Assembly (NCBI RefSeq): GCF_002865645.1 | Contig: NW_020194575.1 | Coordinates: forward strand, 807,247 to 871,246 | Reading direction: 5' to 3' | Source of the DNA: Hyaloscypha bicolor E | Taxonomy: Eukaryota; Ascomycota; Leotiomycetes; Helotiales; Hyaloscyphaceae | Length of the DNA stretch: 64,000 nt | In this document: positions 1-11,705 of the stretch, in pieces | How positions within the stretch are numbered: position 1 is the first letter of the stretch | Layout: every line of letters starts with the position of its first letter | The notes under the pieces: generated by a model | What the model was told of the DNA's origin: nothing | Seen by the model: only the letters and a program-made list of their open reading frames with translations | Database searches by the model: none | Position numbers and translations under genes: made by a program

Positions 1-544
1 GTATTTTCCTGCTTTCTAAAATAAGCCTAAAAAATAGGCCCCTATTATAATTTTAGTTTTAATTTAACCGGATCTAGTTAAGAAAAATAGAGCTAATTTA
101 ATAAAACCTAATAAGAAAGCTACTAATAAAACTAGTAGAACTAGTAAGACTAGTTAGAACTAGTAAGACTAGTAGAACTAGTAAGACTAGTAGAACTAGT
201 AAGACTAGTAGAACTAGTAAGACTAGTAGAACTAGTAAGACTAGTAGAACTAGTAAGACTAGTAGAACTAGTAAGACTAGTAGAACTAGTAAGACTAGTA
301 AAACTAGTATAACTAAATAAGAAGAACCTAGTAAGAATAGAAAGTAAGCTAAGCCTAAGACTCCTAATAAATAGTAGAAATCTGAATACTAGACTAAGTA
401 TAAAGTTAGTAAAATAGAAGAAAATAAGGAAAAGCCCTTTATATTAAAAAAAAAATACTATCTAAAAAGATTCTCTTAACTATATTCAGAACCAAGAAAT
501 AAAAAACTAGAAATATTAAATCCAGAGAACTTAATAAAGGTATT
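1..544. repeat. AT-rich degraded element, left part of the host of Copia-A
   Basis: AT-rich sequence, stop-rich in all frames, with no recognisable gene. It ends exactly at the left LTR of Copia-A. When the Copia-A insertion is removed it reads on into 5629-7420, so it is the left half of an older element into which Copia-A jumped. It contains the 18-bp tandem array listed separately. Confidence 0.5.
121..306. repeat. Tandem array, 18-bp unit built on ACTAGTA
   Basis: About ten head-to-tail copies of an 18-bp unit, ACTAGTAGAACTAGTAAG, itself two near-identical 9-bp halves. The array is much more uniform than the degraded sequence around it, so it is either younger or kept uniform by slippage or unequal exchange. 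No function can be assigned. Confidence 0.85.
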
Positions 545-872
545 TATTAAAATTAGTACACTACTATAGCTAGCTTACTAGTCCTTCCAATACCAGATTC
601 AACCACTAATTTAGGGTTCTCTATTCTCATTTGTCATGCGTCACTCGCCGAGCTTACGAAGCTTACTAGTATATTATCATTTTAATTACCTTTAATTTAT
701 TAGCTAATTAATAATATATCGGAGAAAGCGGGCTCGGTATTACCGGTATTACTAAAAGGTAATGGGAATAAATCCCTTACTTTGGACATTTTTCCTCTAT
801 TTCCAGAACTCACTTCTATATCTAGTCATTCTATAATCTATTAACCATTAATAAATCAATTACTTTCTAATA
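545..872 (+). repeat. Copia-A 5' LTR
   Basis: 328-bp LTR matching 5301-5628 along its whole length; most differences I see are C/T or G/A transitions. The base after it starts GGTTCTGAGCCCGG (873-886), a candidate primer-binding site that resembles the complement of the anticodon loop of initiator tRNA-Met rather than its 3' end. Confidence 0.9.
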
Positions 873-1089
873 GGTTCTGAGCCCGGCTAGTGCTTTACTA
901 AGTAATCCGAACATCACGTGACCTTAGTACTCGCTTATCCATTCCAAAACCATTTCCAAAATCATTAAAATCGTTAATTTTAGTAAATTCCACCTATTAG
1001 TTCGGCTTCACGTTAGTAGAATTCGCCAAAAACATAGCCATTTTCGGCCAGAAATTCTCCGCAAAATCTAATATACCGGATTCCAAAAA

Positions 1090-4000
1090 ATCAACCCATA
1101 TTACCTATAAAGGTACGAAAATTGAGTCTTTCTCGGATAATAATATCTACTCCTGGATAGATAATACTATAAACCTCTTTATTATCGAAGATCTATAGTA
1201 ATTTATTAATCCTAATTAGGCTCCTGCTCTTATAGAAGCAGGCCCAAAGGATAATAAATCAATTACTCGTCAAGTTATAATTACTAGAGCAATACTAAGT
1301 TTACTTATTACCTATAATACCTAGTAATAATTCAAGGAAATAAAGCTTATATACCAAATTTGGAGCCAGATTCAAGCTAAAGCTAAATAGCTAAAAGCTC
1401 AAAAAAAAGCCCTATACCTTTAATAAATAAAAACTATTACGTTTAATACTATTATGGGAATAGACGACTTTATTAATTGCATTAGTTACAAAGTAGCTGA
1501 AATTAAGGGAGTAAATAAATCAATTTCGGACATTTCTGTATCCGGATACCTAATTCGTGGCCTCCCAAAGGAATACGACTTATATAAGCCCCTCCTAAAT
1601 TCCATTAGAGCTAACATTAATAAATTAAAGCTAGAATTACTCAAAGCAGACGCCTCTACTAAGGAGAAAAAGCTTAGGGCTAAACCTCCCGCTTTTAACT
1701 CAGATACTACTCTAAAGGTACTAGCTATTTAAGGGGGTAATGAAAATCAGTTAAATAATAAGCTAAAGCATAGAAGAGATCCAAATACCTATTATATATT
1801 CTATAAATTCAAAGAATATAATATTAAAGACTATACTATATATAAATTAGCCCAGAATTACTTTAATTCTAATAGAAAGAACTTTAATTTCACTAATTAG
1901 GAAGCGCTATTAGCTCTATTAGCTCTATTAACCATCTATAAAAAGGCCTATACTACTAAAAAATTAACTACTAGAAAATCAATATTTAGTACCCTACTTA
2001 GTAGCTAATTACATAATAATAATTTTACAAATATCTAGTATATTAATTCGGGTACTATAGACTATTTTACGGGGAATAAAAGCTCTTTTATTACCTATAA
2101 AGATATAAAACCATTCCCTATTACCCTTAGTAACGAATTCACGATTCTTATTAAGGATAAGGGAACCATTATTCTATTTACTACTCCTGAGCTAAAAGTA
2201 TAACTAAATAACGTACTATATAGCCTCTAATTCCGAAATACATTATTATTATTAATTCCCAAAATTACCCAAGCTAGAGAAAATATTAATTTTTCTACTA
2301 GGAAAGCCTATATTATTAATAACGGAATAACTATAATAACTAGTATATATAAACCATTTACTAGATTATATTAGCTTAACTAATTTGGTTTAGGGCATGC
2401 CCTAAAATTATTAAAATCGAATATACTAGCCTTCCTAGAAATCTAGTACTAGAGATATAGCTATCTAAATATAAAATATATCCTGGAATTAGTAAACCAT
2501 ATTAATAAACTCTAATTCAAAAACCAAAACCTGTTTAACTATAATTCCTATAATATAAGCAAAATTACTAGGGCTAGTATAAGTAATTTATATCCTAAAA
2601 AACTACTTCTAGGAAAGTATATTATAATTAATATATAGGGGCTATTAAGGGTAGCCTCCCTTAGTAAAAACACTTATATACTATTTACTACTTATAAGAA
2701 ATCCAAATATTATATAGTAATATATAATTCGGATAGAAAAAGCTATTTTACTAATCTCTAAAATCAGGTTACCTTCTCTAAAACCCAAACTAGGAATAAA
2801 ATCAAATGCCTATATCTTAATAATACTCCGGAATTTATATTAGGTCAAGTTAAGAACTAGTATAAATTAAAGGAAATTCGCTTGGAACTAACTACTACCT
2901 ATATACCTAAATAGAATAGTATTTCTAAATATAATATATATATGATTATTAAATCAGAATATACGGAGCTAGAATAATCAGGTTTACTATACAAGTTTTG
3001 GGAGAAAGTAACTATATATGGGATTTATGCCTATAATTAGTACTACCTACCCAAAATTGGTATAACTTCATATAAAGCATTCTATAGGGCTAAACCGGAC
3101 GTTTCTAATTTATATATATTCGGTTCCTTAGTATATATTCATATTCCTAAGGAAATAGCTTCGTAGTATAAATATATAGCCAAGGCCTTTAGGGGCATTT
3201 TTACCGGCTATAGTAGTTCTGGATATCAAATTTGGAACCCGTATAAATAAATATTTATTATTTCCAACTATTATATTATTAAAGAATACGTTAAAGAGGT
3301 CTCACTCCTAAATCCAGTATCCCAGCTATATAGAAGACTAGTAGGAACTACTATAGAATCTAATAATAATTCTACTAATAATTTAGATAACCCTAATACA
3401 GATTATAGAGATACTATTATTATTAATACTAGAAATTAATAGCTTAATAATCTATTAGAAAATAATAGAGAAAATCACTCCGATATTAAAGGAGATACTA
3501 CTAAAAACGCGTTACATAACGTAATTTGGAGTGTTTCTAACCTAAGCAAGCCCCCTGAGCCCCTATTTGAGAATAACCAAGAACCTATAACACCTATAAA
3601 TGCTTCTAAACAGGGTTCTATAAATCAGGAGGCGCCCGAAATAATTAGTTTTAGGGGTAAACTACTCCCTAGACATCCGAAATCGACTAGAATTACCGGG
3701 AAATTAGTGAATCACCGTACTTTACTAGTTATAAACCAGAATACAGAAGCTTTTAAAATTCTATTATTAATTAAAGAAGCTCTCTCTAGTCCAGATACTT
3801 ATCTCTAGAGACCTTTAGTCAAAAAGAAGCTAGACTCCTATTTACGGAACTATACCTGGGATCTAGTAGTACAAAAACACCAAAAAATTATCGGATATTA
3901 CTAGATCTTTAAAATCAAGTCTAATAGACGCTATAAATCTAGGCTTATAATATAGGGCTATATATAAGAATATGGTATAGATTACTTTAAAACCTTCGCT

Positions 4001-5290
4001 CCTATAGCCAGACTTTCTACTATTCGAATTATATTAGCCCTAGCGGCTAAATATAGGCTTTATATCTAATAGATAAATATCTAAATAGCATTCCTATATA
4101 AAGAATTAGAAGAAAAATACTATATGAAATAACCCCCTGGTTTTATTAAAGAAATAAACCTTATTTGCTAATTACGGAAGAATATCTATAGCCTAAAACA
4201 AGCCCCTAGGGTTTGGTATTAGGTAATTAATCGTTTTTTCCATTCTATTAGTTTCTAGTAATTACTTAGTAATCTAGTACTCTATATTTACTAGGAATAC
4301 GAGGTTAATTAGCTACTAATTCTAATTACTATTTATATAGATAACATAATTATTATTAGAAAAAACATAGACTATATTAATAGAATTAAAGCTTAATTAT
4401 ATCAGAAATTTAATATAACTAATATGGGAGAAATTAAAACGCTTCTGGATATAGAAATTATATGTTTACAGGACAGTTTAGTGTTTTTATACCAAAATCA
4501 ATATCTTATAAACATGCTTCTAAGGTATTAAATAAAAGGTTATATGCCTATTACTACTCTAATAGCCGAACCTATGGCACCTAATAGAATTAATATTAAT
4601 ATTACGGAATATTAAAGTCAAACTAGATTACTTATATAGCCCTCTTTAGCTTTATATCCCGATTTCTGCTTTGCCGCAGATTACTTAGGATATTTCAATT
4701 TATATCCTAAAGCTTTGCATAGTACTATATAGAAGCATATAATGTAATATATTAAGGGATTACCTAATATAGGCATTTTATATAATGCTTCGTTTAATAA
4801 AGGGCTTATTAAATACTCAGATACCGATTATAGAGGCGATTTATAAGATTACAAATTAACCTCCGGTATGATTTTTACTATATTCGGTAATTTCATTAGC
4901 TAGGCTAGTACCAAGCAAAAAACTATTACTATAGTCACTATTATAGCTAAATATATCGCCTTAATACTAGTAATTAAAGAAGCCTTATAGCTAAAGTAAC
5001 TATTTAAGGAAATATTAATTCCTATAGGCTCAATTAAGGTAAAAACGGATACTCAGGAAGCTATAGATCTAGCCACGAATGCCCGCTTTTCGCAAAAAAC
5101 CAAGTATATTAATATTAGATACTATTTTATTAGGGATTATATTAATACTAAGGAAATCGATCTCAAGTACGTTCCTACCGGGGAAATAACGGCTGATATT
5201 CTTACTAAACCACTTCCTAGACCGGCTTTCGAACTACTATAATCAAAATTAGGGCTTATTAGCCTTACTAATATTAAACCTCGACTATAA
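1090..5290 (+). pseudogene. Copia-A gag-pol remnant
   Basis: Reading through stops gives Copia polyprotein in order. A Gag-like stretch is open at 1454-1732 (92 codons). A protease/pre-integrase region follows at about 2050-2530, then an integrase C-terminal half at about 3060-3300 (TPYEAF-like start, later GYSSSGY). Reverse transcriptase spans about 3840-4620 with YIDNIIII in place of the YxDD-type active site. RNase H runs about 4840-5260 with KYINIRY and ADILTKPLPRP. Nearly all stops are TAG or TAA at expected Gln positions. No segment could make a working protein. Confidence 0.88.
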
Positions 5291-5300
5291 GAAAGAGGCA

Positions 5301-5628
5301 TATTAAAATTAGTATATTACTATAGCTAGCTTACTAGTTCTTCTAGTACTAGGTTCAACTACTAATTTAGGGTTCTCCACTCTCATTTATCATGTATCAC
5401 TCGCCAAGCTTATAAAGCTTACTAGTATATTATTATTTTAATTACCTTTAATTTATTAGCTAATTAATAATATATTAGAGAAAGCGGGCTCGGTATTACC
5501 GGTATTACCGAAAAGTAATAGGAATAAATCCCTTACTTTAGATATTTTTCCTCTATTTCCAGAACTCACTTCTATATCTAGTTATTCTATAGTCTATTAA
5601 CTATTAATAAATTAATTACTTTCTAATA
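5301..5628 (+). repeat. Copia-A 3' LTR
   Basis: 328-bp partner of 545-872. Followed directly by ATATT (5629-5633), the RIP-altered copy of the 5' flank GTATT. Confidence 0.9.
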
Positions 5629-7420
5629 ATATTTAGTATACCTATAAGATATTAGCTAAATAGAAATTAATACTTACTTAATAAAATAAGTATATTTTTA
5701 AAAAAGTATATAGTAGTATTATAGGACCTATTTATAAACAAAAATACTATAGAGTTAATAATGGATTCCTTAAAGCCCTTTATATAATATATATTTAGTA
5801 ACTTGCTAATACTTTCTCTATTAATATATAAGAGATTAAGGATACTCTAAAAATAATTACTAAGATCTATAAAATTACTAAAAACAAGAAGTATATTTCT
5901 ATTATTTAAATAAATAAAGAGATATAGGATTTCTTCTTTAAGAACTAAGAAATTAAAAAGTATAAATATAAATACTATATTTCCGATTAATTCTATCCTA
6001 ATTTACAAATCTAATTTAATACTATAATTCCTATTCCTGAATCTAGTACTACTAATCTAGATACTAATAGCTATATTTATAAGAAGAATTACCTAAAATA
6101 GATTAAGAAATTTAGTATTTAAGAACTTTTAATAGAGGAAATAGAGATACTATAGTTCTATTTCTAAAAAAATAATATATTAATATATAGAGATCTTAGT
6201 AATAGCTATTTTATCTTAGCCTCTTAACTTTTAATAGCAGATCTATTAATATGGCTCGAATTTTATAGGATATTAAGTAAGTATCCTATCTATCTAGTTA
6301 TTTACCTTTAGCTAGCCTAATACTTTACTTCTGGAAATATTAATTATAATTAGTATAAAGGCAATACTAAAGATCTAGCTACTATTAAAGCTTTAAATAG
6401 TGAATTCTACCTTAGTAAAGAATATCGGAATATTAGCTATATTTTCCTTATAAACTATAAGAAGGCTATTACCTTTAGTAAAAAATTCTTTAAAAATATT
6501 AATTATTCTTCTATTTCTAATAAATTTAAGCCGGAAATAGCTAAGGAATTAGGCGAGTATCTATTAAAGGTAATAGGAAAAAAGACTCCGAATATAGTCT
6601 ATTTAACTAGATAAATGAATACTTTTAGTTAAATAATCTATAAGTCTGGAATTATAGGAAAGTATTAATTCTTAAATAATATATAAATTAAAAAATAGCT
6701 TAATAATAATTTGCTATTTAATAGGCCTTTTACTATAGTTCTAATAAGTCTAGTTACTATTAAGAATAAAATATATAAAAATAAAGTCTTCTATAAGGTT
6801 ATTAAAGCCTCTTATCTAGAGCTTTTCCCTCCTATTAAAGGTTAATTCAAGAATACTATAGATAATATAAAATTTAAAGAAGCTATCTATTTGAAATATA
6901 TTAATATAATTTATAATATAATTTACTATAATAAGCCTCCTTAATATCCTATAATAAAGGCGGAAATTAAGTAATAGTTAAAAACAAATACTAATTAATA
7001 TAAAGAATTATATCGGATTTAGTATAAGAATATAGCTAAGCGGATTCGGATTACTTTTAAGTAAGTTCAGAAATATAAAATAAGACTATTTAAAGGTAAT
7101 AAATCTTATTTTAGGTATATAAAAAAGAAATTAGATTAACTAATAAAAGAAAATCCTAAATATTTTATTATTTCGGACTCTAAATAGGATTTTTCTATTA
7201 TTTTTAGTACTTAGGGAATAAGTATAAATAAATAGAAAGTCAGATATAGTATGGCAAGCTATACTTATTAAAAATTATATTATTTTAGTAATTTTAAGAT
7301 TTAGGTTATATAGTAAAGGCCATAGCCTTTTATATATAACTTACGAAAATTATATAAGAAAGCTGGTTTTTCTATAGACTTAGAGAATAATCCTTTATAA
7401 ATATTTAATCAAATAAGTTT
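5629..7420 (+). pseudogene. Unidentified degraded element, right part of Copia-A host
   Basis: Long stretches read as protein on the plus strand if TAG/TAA are taken as former Gln codons (about 5690-7270), so this was coding DNA before RIP. I do not recognise the family: no reverse transcriptase, integrase or DDE signature is evident. It joins 1-544 across the Copia-A insertion. It could be a DNA transposon or a helicase-type element. Function left open. Confidence 0.45.
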
Positions 7421-7509
7421 TTATATACTATATACTATATACTATTTATATTTTACTATTTATACTTTTAATTTATTATTTTGCTATTAAGTTACGTTTT
7501 ATATTCTAG

Positions 7510-8952
7510 TATACTTTATATGGGTTTTTGTCTTATTATAGTTTCCCTCTTATAGTATTTACTATTAAATATACTCCTATAGGCCTAATTAATTAGTATA
7601 AAGCTCGGCTAGTAGGCTAAGGCTTTAGCCAGGTTCCAGAGAACGATTTCCTAAAGACTTTTAGCCCTATTATTAGGGCTAAAAGCCTAAGGATTTTACT
7701 GGCTTTAGGGGCTTATAAGGACCTGGAAATATATTAAATTAATATAATTAGTACCTATCTATACTTTAAGCTCTATACTAAGGTATATATACGGGCCCCT
7801 TAAGTACTAAAGTATACTAAAGGCTTAGTACTTCTCCTGTTTAATTCCCTATATAGGCTTAAGTAATTAGAAAGAAAGTAATATATTAAAGCCTATATAG
7901 GGCTTAAAACCCTCGGTTTTAGTTCCTATTTCAATAAACCAAGCATTTTTACTACTATAGATTATAGTATAATTATAGGACTCTATATAGACAATATACT
8001 AGTTCTGGGCTATAATTTATAGGCTATTCAGAAGGTTATTAATAGAATAGCCTCCCTATAGGAAATCAAGAATTTGGGGAATATGGCCCTAATTTTGGGT
8101 ATTTGAGTATATAAAGATTATATAAAACGCATTCTATACCTTAATTAGAGTAAGTATATTACAGGCCTTATAGAGAGATTCAGGCTAGGGAAAGCTAAGC
8201 CTATAAACCTCTCTATAAACGACCGGAATACCCTAATTACGGGCTAATTAGGGAAGAAATAGGCTAATTAGAGCCTATACCAGGAGGCTATAGGCTGTAC
8301 TATATGAGTTTCAAAAGGCTCCCGCCCTAATATTACTTATATAATTAGATAGCTTAGCTAGTACTATAGCGAACCCACTATACGGTATTAGAATACCATA
8401 CTAAGGGTATTCCGCTACCTAAAAAGTACTATAAATTATAATATCTCGTATAGTATCGGGAATACTAAAAGCCCTAAGCTTCAGGGCTTTAGTAATACAG
8501 ATTTTACAGGGGATATAGTAAATAGACACTCTATTATAGGGCACTTATACCTGCTTAATAGGGGACCTATTACGTGGTCCTCTATTAAATAGTACTATAT
8601 GGCCACTTCTACTACCCAATCGGAGTATATTAGCCTATTAGAGGCTAGTAAACAGGGCCAGTAGATCAGAGCTTTACTTAGGGAGCTTAAACATACCTAA
8701 TATTTAGATATAACCCTCTCAACCCCTATATTTAGTAATAATCAGGGTTGTATAGTACTGGCTAGGGACCCTATAGCTTATAGCCGAACCAAGCATATTA
8801 ACGTCCGCTACTATTATATTAGGGAGCTAGTAGCCTTTAATAAGGTTACTATTAAGTATATCCCTACTAAAGAAATAGTAGCTAATATGCTTACCAAGCC
8901 CCTATCACTTGCGGCCCTTAGGCGCTGCATTAAGGGGCTATTTGCACTGTAA
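7510..8952 (+). pseudogene. Second Copia: reverse transcriptase to RNase H remnant
   Basis: Reading through stops gives Copia reverse transcriptase starting near YKARLV at about 7590, then LYIDNILVLGY at about 7980 as the active-site region, and RNase H with TKHINVRYYYIREL (about 8790) and EIVANMLTKPLS (about 8870). Gag, protease and integrase are absent, so the copy is truncated at its 5' side. It belongs to a different Copia lineage from Copia-A. RIP is lighter than in Copia-A, and the 3' end is nearly open. Confidence 0.82.
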
Positions 8953-9083
8953 TTATGGAATTACAAGCTGTTTTTGGGCTGTTTTTGATTTTTGGGTACT
9001 AAGGCTCTGGGAGCTTTAGTAAGTAAAGCGGTGATTTTTGGAATTATTTCCTTAGGGCTGTTTTCAGTGGTATGTAAGGGGAC

Positions 9084-9433
9084 TATTGAAATTAGGGGCC
9101 TGAGGCCCCTAATAGGCTTAGTAAGCCCTGGAACCGAACGCCATAGGGCTGTGCACTAGCTTAATACCCTATATAGCTGGAATACCCTGTATAGCTGGAA
9201 TACCCTATATAGCTGGAATACCCTGTACGGCTGGAATACCCTGTATAGCTGGAATACCCTGTATAGCTGGAATCGGTTCAGCTAGTATAGGGATTTAGTG
9301 CATGTGATTTAGGGTGTTCAGGGCTATATATACGGGCTACTTACCACTATAGGACAGCAGTCAATTCAGTACGTTTTACTTGGTTTACATTGCAAGCACG
9401 TGACCCTAGCTTTATTATTTAGCTAGTTCAACA
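9084..9433 (+). repeat. 3' LTR of the second Copia
   Basis: 350-bp LTR from TATTGAAATTAGG (RIP-altered TG) to TAGTTCAACA, preceded by a purine tract (AAGGGGAC). It matches the solo LTR at 16288-16610. It carries an 18-bp minisatellite (about 9178-9272, unit AGCTGGAATACCCTGTAT, with transitions between units) and a TATATATA box near 9330. No matching 5' LTR is present upstream, in line with a 5'-truncated element. Confidence 0.85.
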
Positions 9434-9764
9434 CTATTGCCCTTGCGGTTCCGTCACGTGCAATGGCTGATGGAAGAGACCCGTGCAAGCCTATTCTCTT
9501 GCACTAACGATTCTTGATATCCAACTAAGGAATACCAGGTATAATATTGATATGATGAGCTGGGGTAAATGAGAAATAAAATAGCCTCCTATAATTCCCG
9601 AAGGCATCGTATAAAAGAAGTTATAGGTTATAGCAATAGTGGGATTTCCTGGGTTAACGCCAAACGCTGAATCGACCTGTTTGACAATCGCCCCAGACGA
9701 TCAAGAAACCTGCCACAGCTTTCCCGAGAGTAGAAGCCATCTTGCTGCAGACGAAGCTTGTATG

Positions 9765-9949
9765 CAGTGTGCGAAAAAATTAATCTGATTAATTGATTAA
9801 TTCATGAATATTCATGAATAGCGTGAACAGAATTTGGTTAACGTGATACTTATGTATTTGATTAGATTAGAATAATTAATCATGAATATTCATGAATAGA
9901 TTAGATTAATAGCCATTAATCTAATCTAATCTATTCATTTCTCACACTG
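9765..9949. mobile_element. 185-bp hAT-like MITE with 8-bp target duplication
   Basis: Imperfect terminal inverted repeats start CAGTGTGCGAAA on the left and, read from the right end, CAGTGTGAGAAA. The element is flanked by an exact 8-bp direct repeat, CTTGTATG (9757-9764 and 9950-9957). An 8-bp duplication and CAGTG ends are typical of hAT elements. The interior is AT-rich and built from repeated ATTCATGAATATTCATGAAT palindromes and GATTAGATTA blocks, with no coding capacity, so it must have been moved by a transposase encoded elsewhere. Confidence 0.85.
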
Positions 9950-9957
9950 CTTGTATG

Positions 9958-10861
9958 TCACGTGGCGTGGAGCAAGAATTTGGAAAGAGGGGTGCCTACA
10001 AGGGACTGGCAAGGGTGAGTTAAAATGAACATCATCTAATATCAGTCAAGAGGTATGTTACGTATTCATGTAGCTATCGTGCAAAATTTCGCCTTGGTAT
10101 AAGGGGCCTACCAATCACATCGTTTTGTGATTTGGTGGATCTGCAGGTGCTGAGGTGCGTCATCTTCAGCTGAGCCTCTTGGATTTTTCCCAGCCCTCTT
10201 TCGCTAATGCTCTTGTTTAATTGGTCCACGTCACATATCAGCTCGCCGCAGCCTTAGAAAACGGGATGATGGAAGCACGACCATTGAAGCCAAGGGCAAA
10301 AAAGCATGGCGAGGCTTGGATGGTTGTCTCACGTGTCTTCGGTTTCGAAATACTGGACGGTAATCCCGGCCCGCGTTCATTCGCAACGAACTGAGGACAG
10401 ATGCCTGGCCCAATGTCATGGTTGCATGGCTTAGGCCCTATTATTCATTCAGTCGATACCGGATTGCGCCTAGTTCAGTGTCAAGCCTAAATTAGGATCT
10501 GTCCGAAAGTAGAGTCAAAACTCCAGGTTCCCACGAATGCCCTTCCTGTTTTCCTCCATATCGATTTCAATAATTTCAACAAGGAACTCAAGAGTGAAAC
10601 ATCTGGGGTTGGTCTTTATGAGTTTGTTTCGAAGATCAGTACAGTAGCTTGGCTTCTTCAATTTCGCCGGGTAGGAATGAGCTTCTTTCTAGGCCCTTTT
10701 CCGAACCAGAATAACCTGCACCTTAGCATCTTCCCCCTTGCCAAGTTCCCCTTGCCAAGTTAATTGCTCACGCGAAAGTATAATAGCCACTACGGTGGCT
10801 AATTGCATAAATCTATTAATAAGTACCCTTACCATCTCAACGCATTTACCAACTCTTCCCG
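9958..10861. other. Intergenic, no gene seen
   Basis: Ordinary base composition with only short ORFs that lack codon continuity, conserved motifs or plausible splice partners. The bases 9434-9756 before the MITE are likewise empty, apart from following the Copia LTR end. Confidence 0.5.
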
Positions 10862-11705
10862 TTGCCAAGCCGCTCCCAAGGGTCCTCAAGTAGCACTTCC
10901 AATTTCCTTCTCCCATTTCGAGTCCACGCCATACTGTTCGAAATGCTGTTCTCTTTCCAGAACATAGCCGGAAATCATACTAGCATATTCCGCCATCAGC
11001 TCTACAGACATGTAGAGTTTCGAAGACAATGGCGGGAGGAATGCCGAATGGCGGAGCTTCTGAAGGCCACTGACTTCTGTGGCAATGGCTTTAAAGCCCG
11101 CCAGAATCTTTCGCTGCCAGAACTTCCCTCTGAGCTTCTCCTTCATATCGCAAAATTCTTGCCAAACTCTTTTGCAGAAGTTTTCACCCTATCTCCTCAT
11201 CTTACTCACAAAAAGATGGGTTATGGATATCTGGATCGGATGAAGATACTCTTGTCTATCGGCAAATCCCATTATCCAACAGGTCCTTCTTGCTCCAACT
11301 TACTGGCCGAGGCTCACTACCGACTTGCCTTCATATATCAGAATCAGACAAACGACCGTGGGGAACTCTGTCATTATACGACAAAAATCGAAAAACCTGT
11401 GTTCGACTCCTTGAGAGAGATCTGCCAAATTCCATTTTTTGTTATTGTTGTCGGAGGCTGTATAACCCGCACAAACCGAAATAGAAAAGGACTGATGAAT
11501 CTGCTCTCCCGTGCTCTAGGATTGGCTAGGACCTCCGCTTTTCCATGATGGATTCGATTACTTGCCTGTGCGACATGCTATGAAACGACACCGTCTCAGT
11601 CTTATCCCATCAGGAAGCTCGCAAAAATTATCACGAACACGGACGGGACACAACGGCGGATACCCATATTTCAAAAAAGCTAAATCAACAGATCATACAA
11701 AATAG
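10862..11705 (+). pseudogene. F-box-like protein gene broken by two frameshifts
   Basis: Three pieces of what looks like one fungal F-box-family protein lie in order but in three reading frames. Frame 2 (ORF 10862-11548) has an F-box-like segment LPELPSELLLHIAKFLP near residue 85. Frame 1 (open 11290-11484) has LLERDLPNSIFCYCCRRLY with paired Cys. Frame 3 (about 11527-11705) has FHDGFDYLPVRHAMKRHR, a segment typical of the C-terminal half of such proteins. F-box proteins bring substrates to SCF ubiquitin ligases, but a broken copy is unlikely to act. No intron with proper ends restores one frame by eye. Family placement is from memory. Confidence 0.6.

Larger units (their letters stand above)
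545..5628 (+). mobile_element. Copia-A: RIP-degraded Ty1/Copia LTR retrotransposon
   Basis: Two direct LTRs of equal length (545-872 and 5301-5628, 328 bp each) flank a gag-pol remnant. The LTRs start TATT and end AATA, as expected for TG...CA ends after RIP. The flanks GTATT (540-544) and ATATT (5629-5633) fit a 5-bp target duplication with one G-to-A change. A purine-rich stretch (about 5291-5298) precedes the 3' LTR. Domains run protease, integrase, reverse transcriptase, RNase H, the Copia order. Dozens of in-frame TAG/TAA codons stand where Gln is expected, so the element is dead. Confidence 0.92.

Noticed and set aside
1454..1732. 92-codon open frame as a host gene
   Set aside because: It lies between paired LTRs in the Gag position of Copia-A, with broken coding sequence on both sides.
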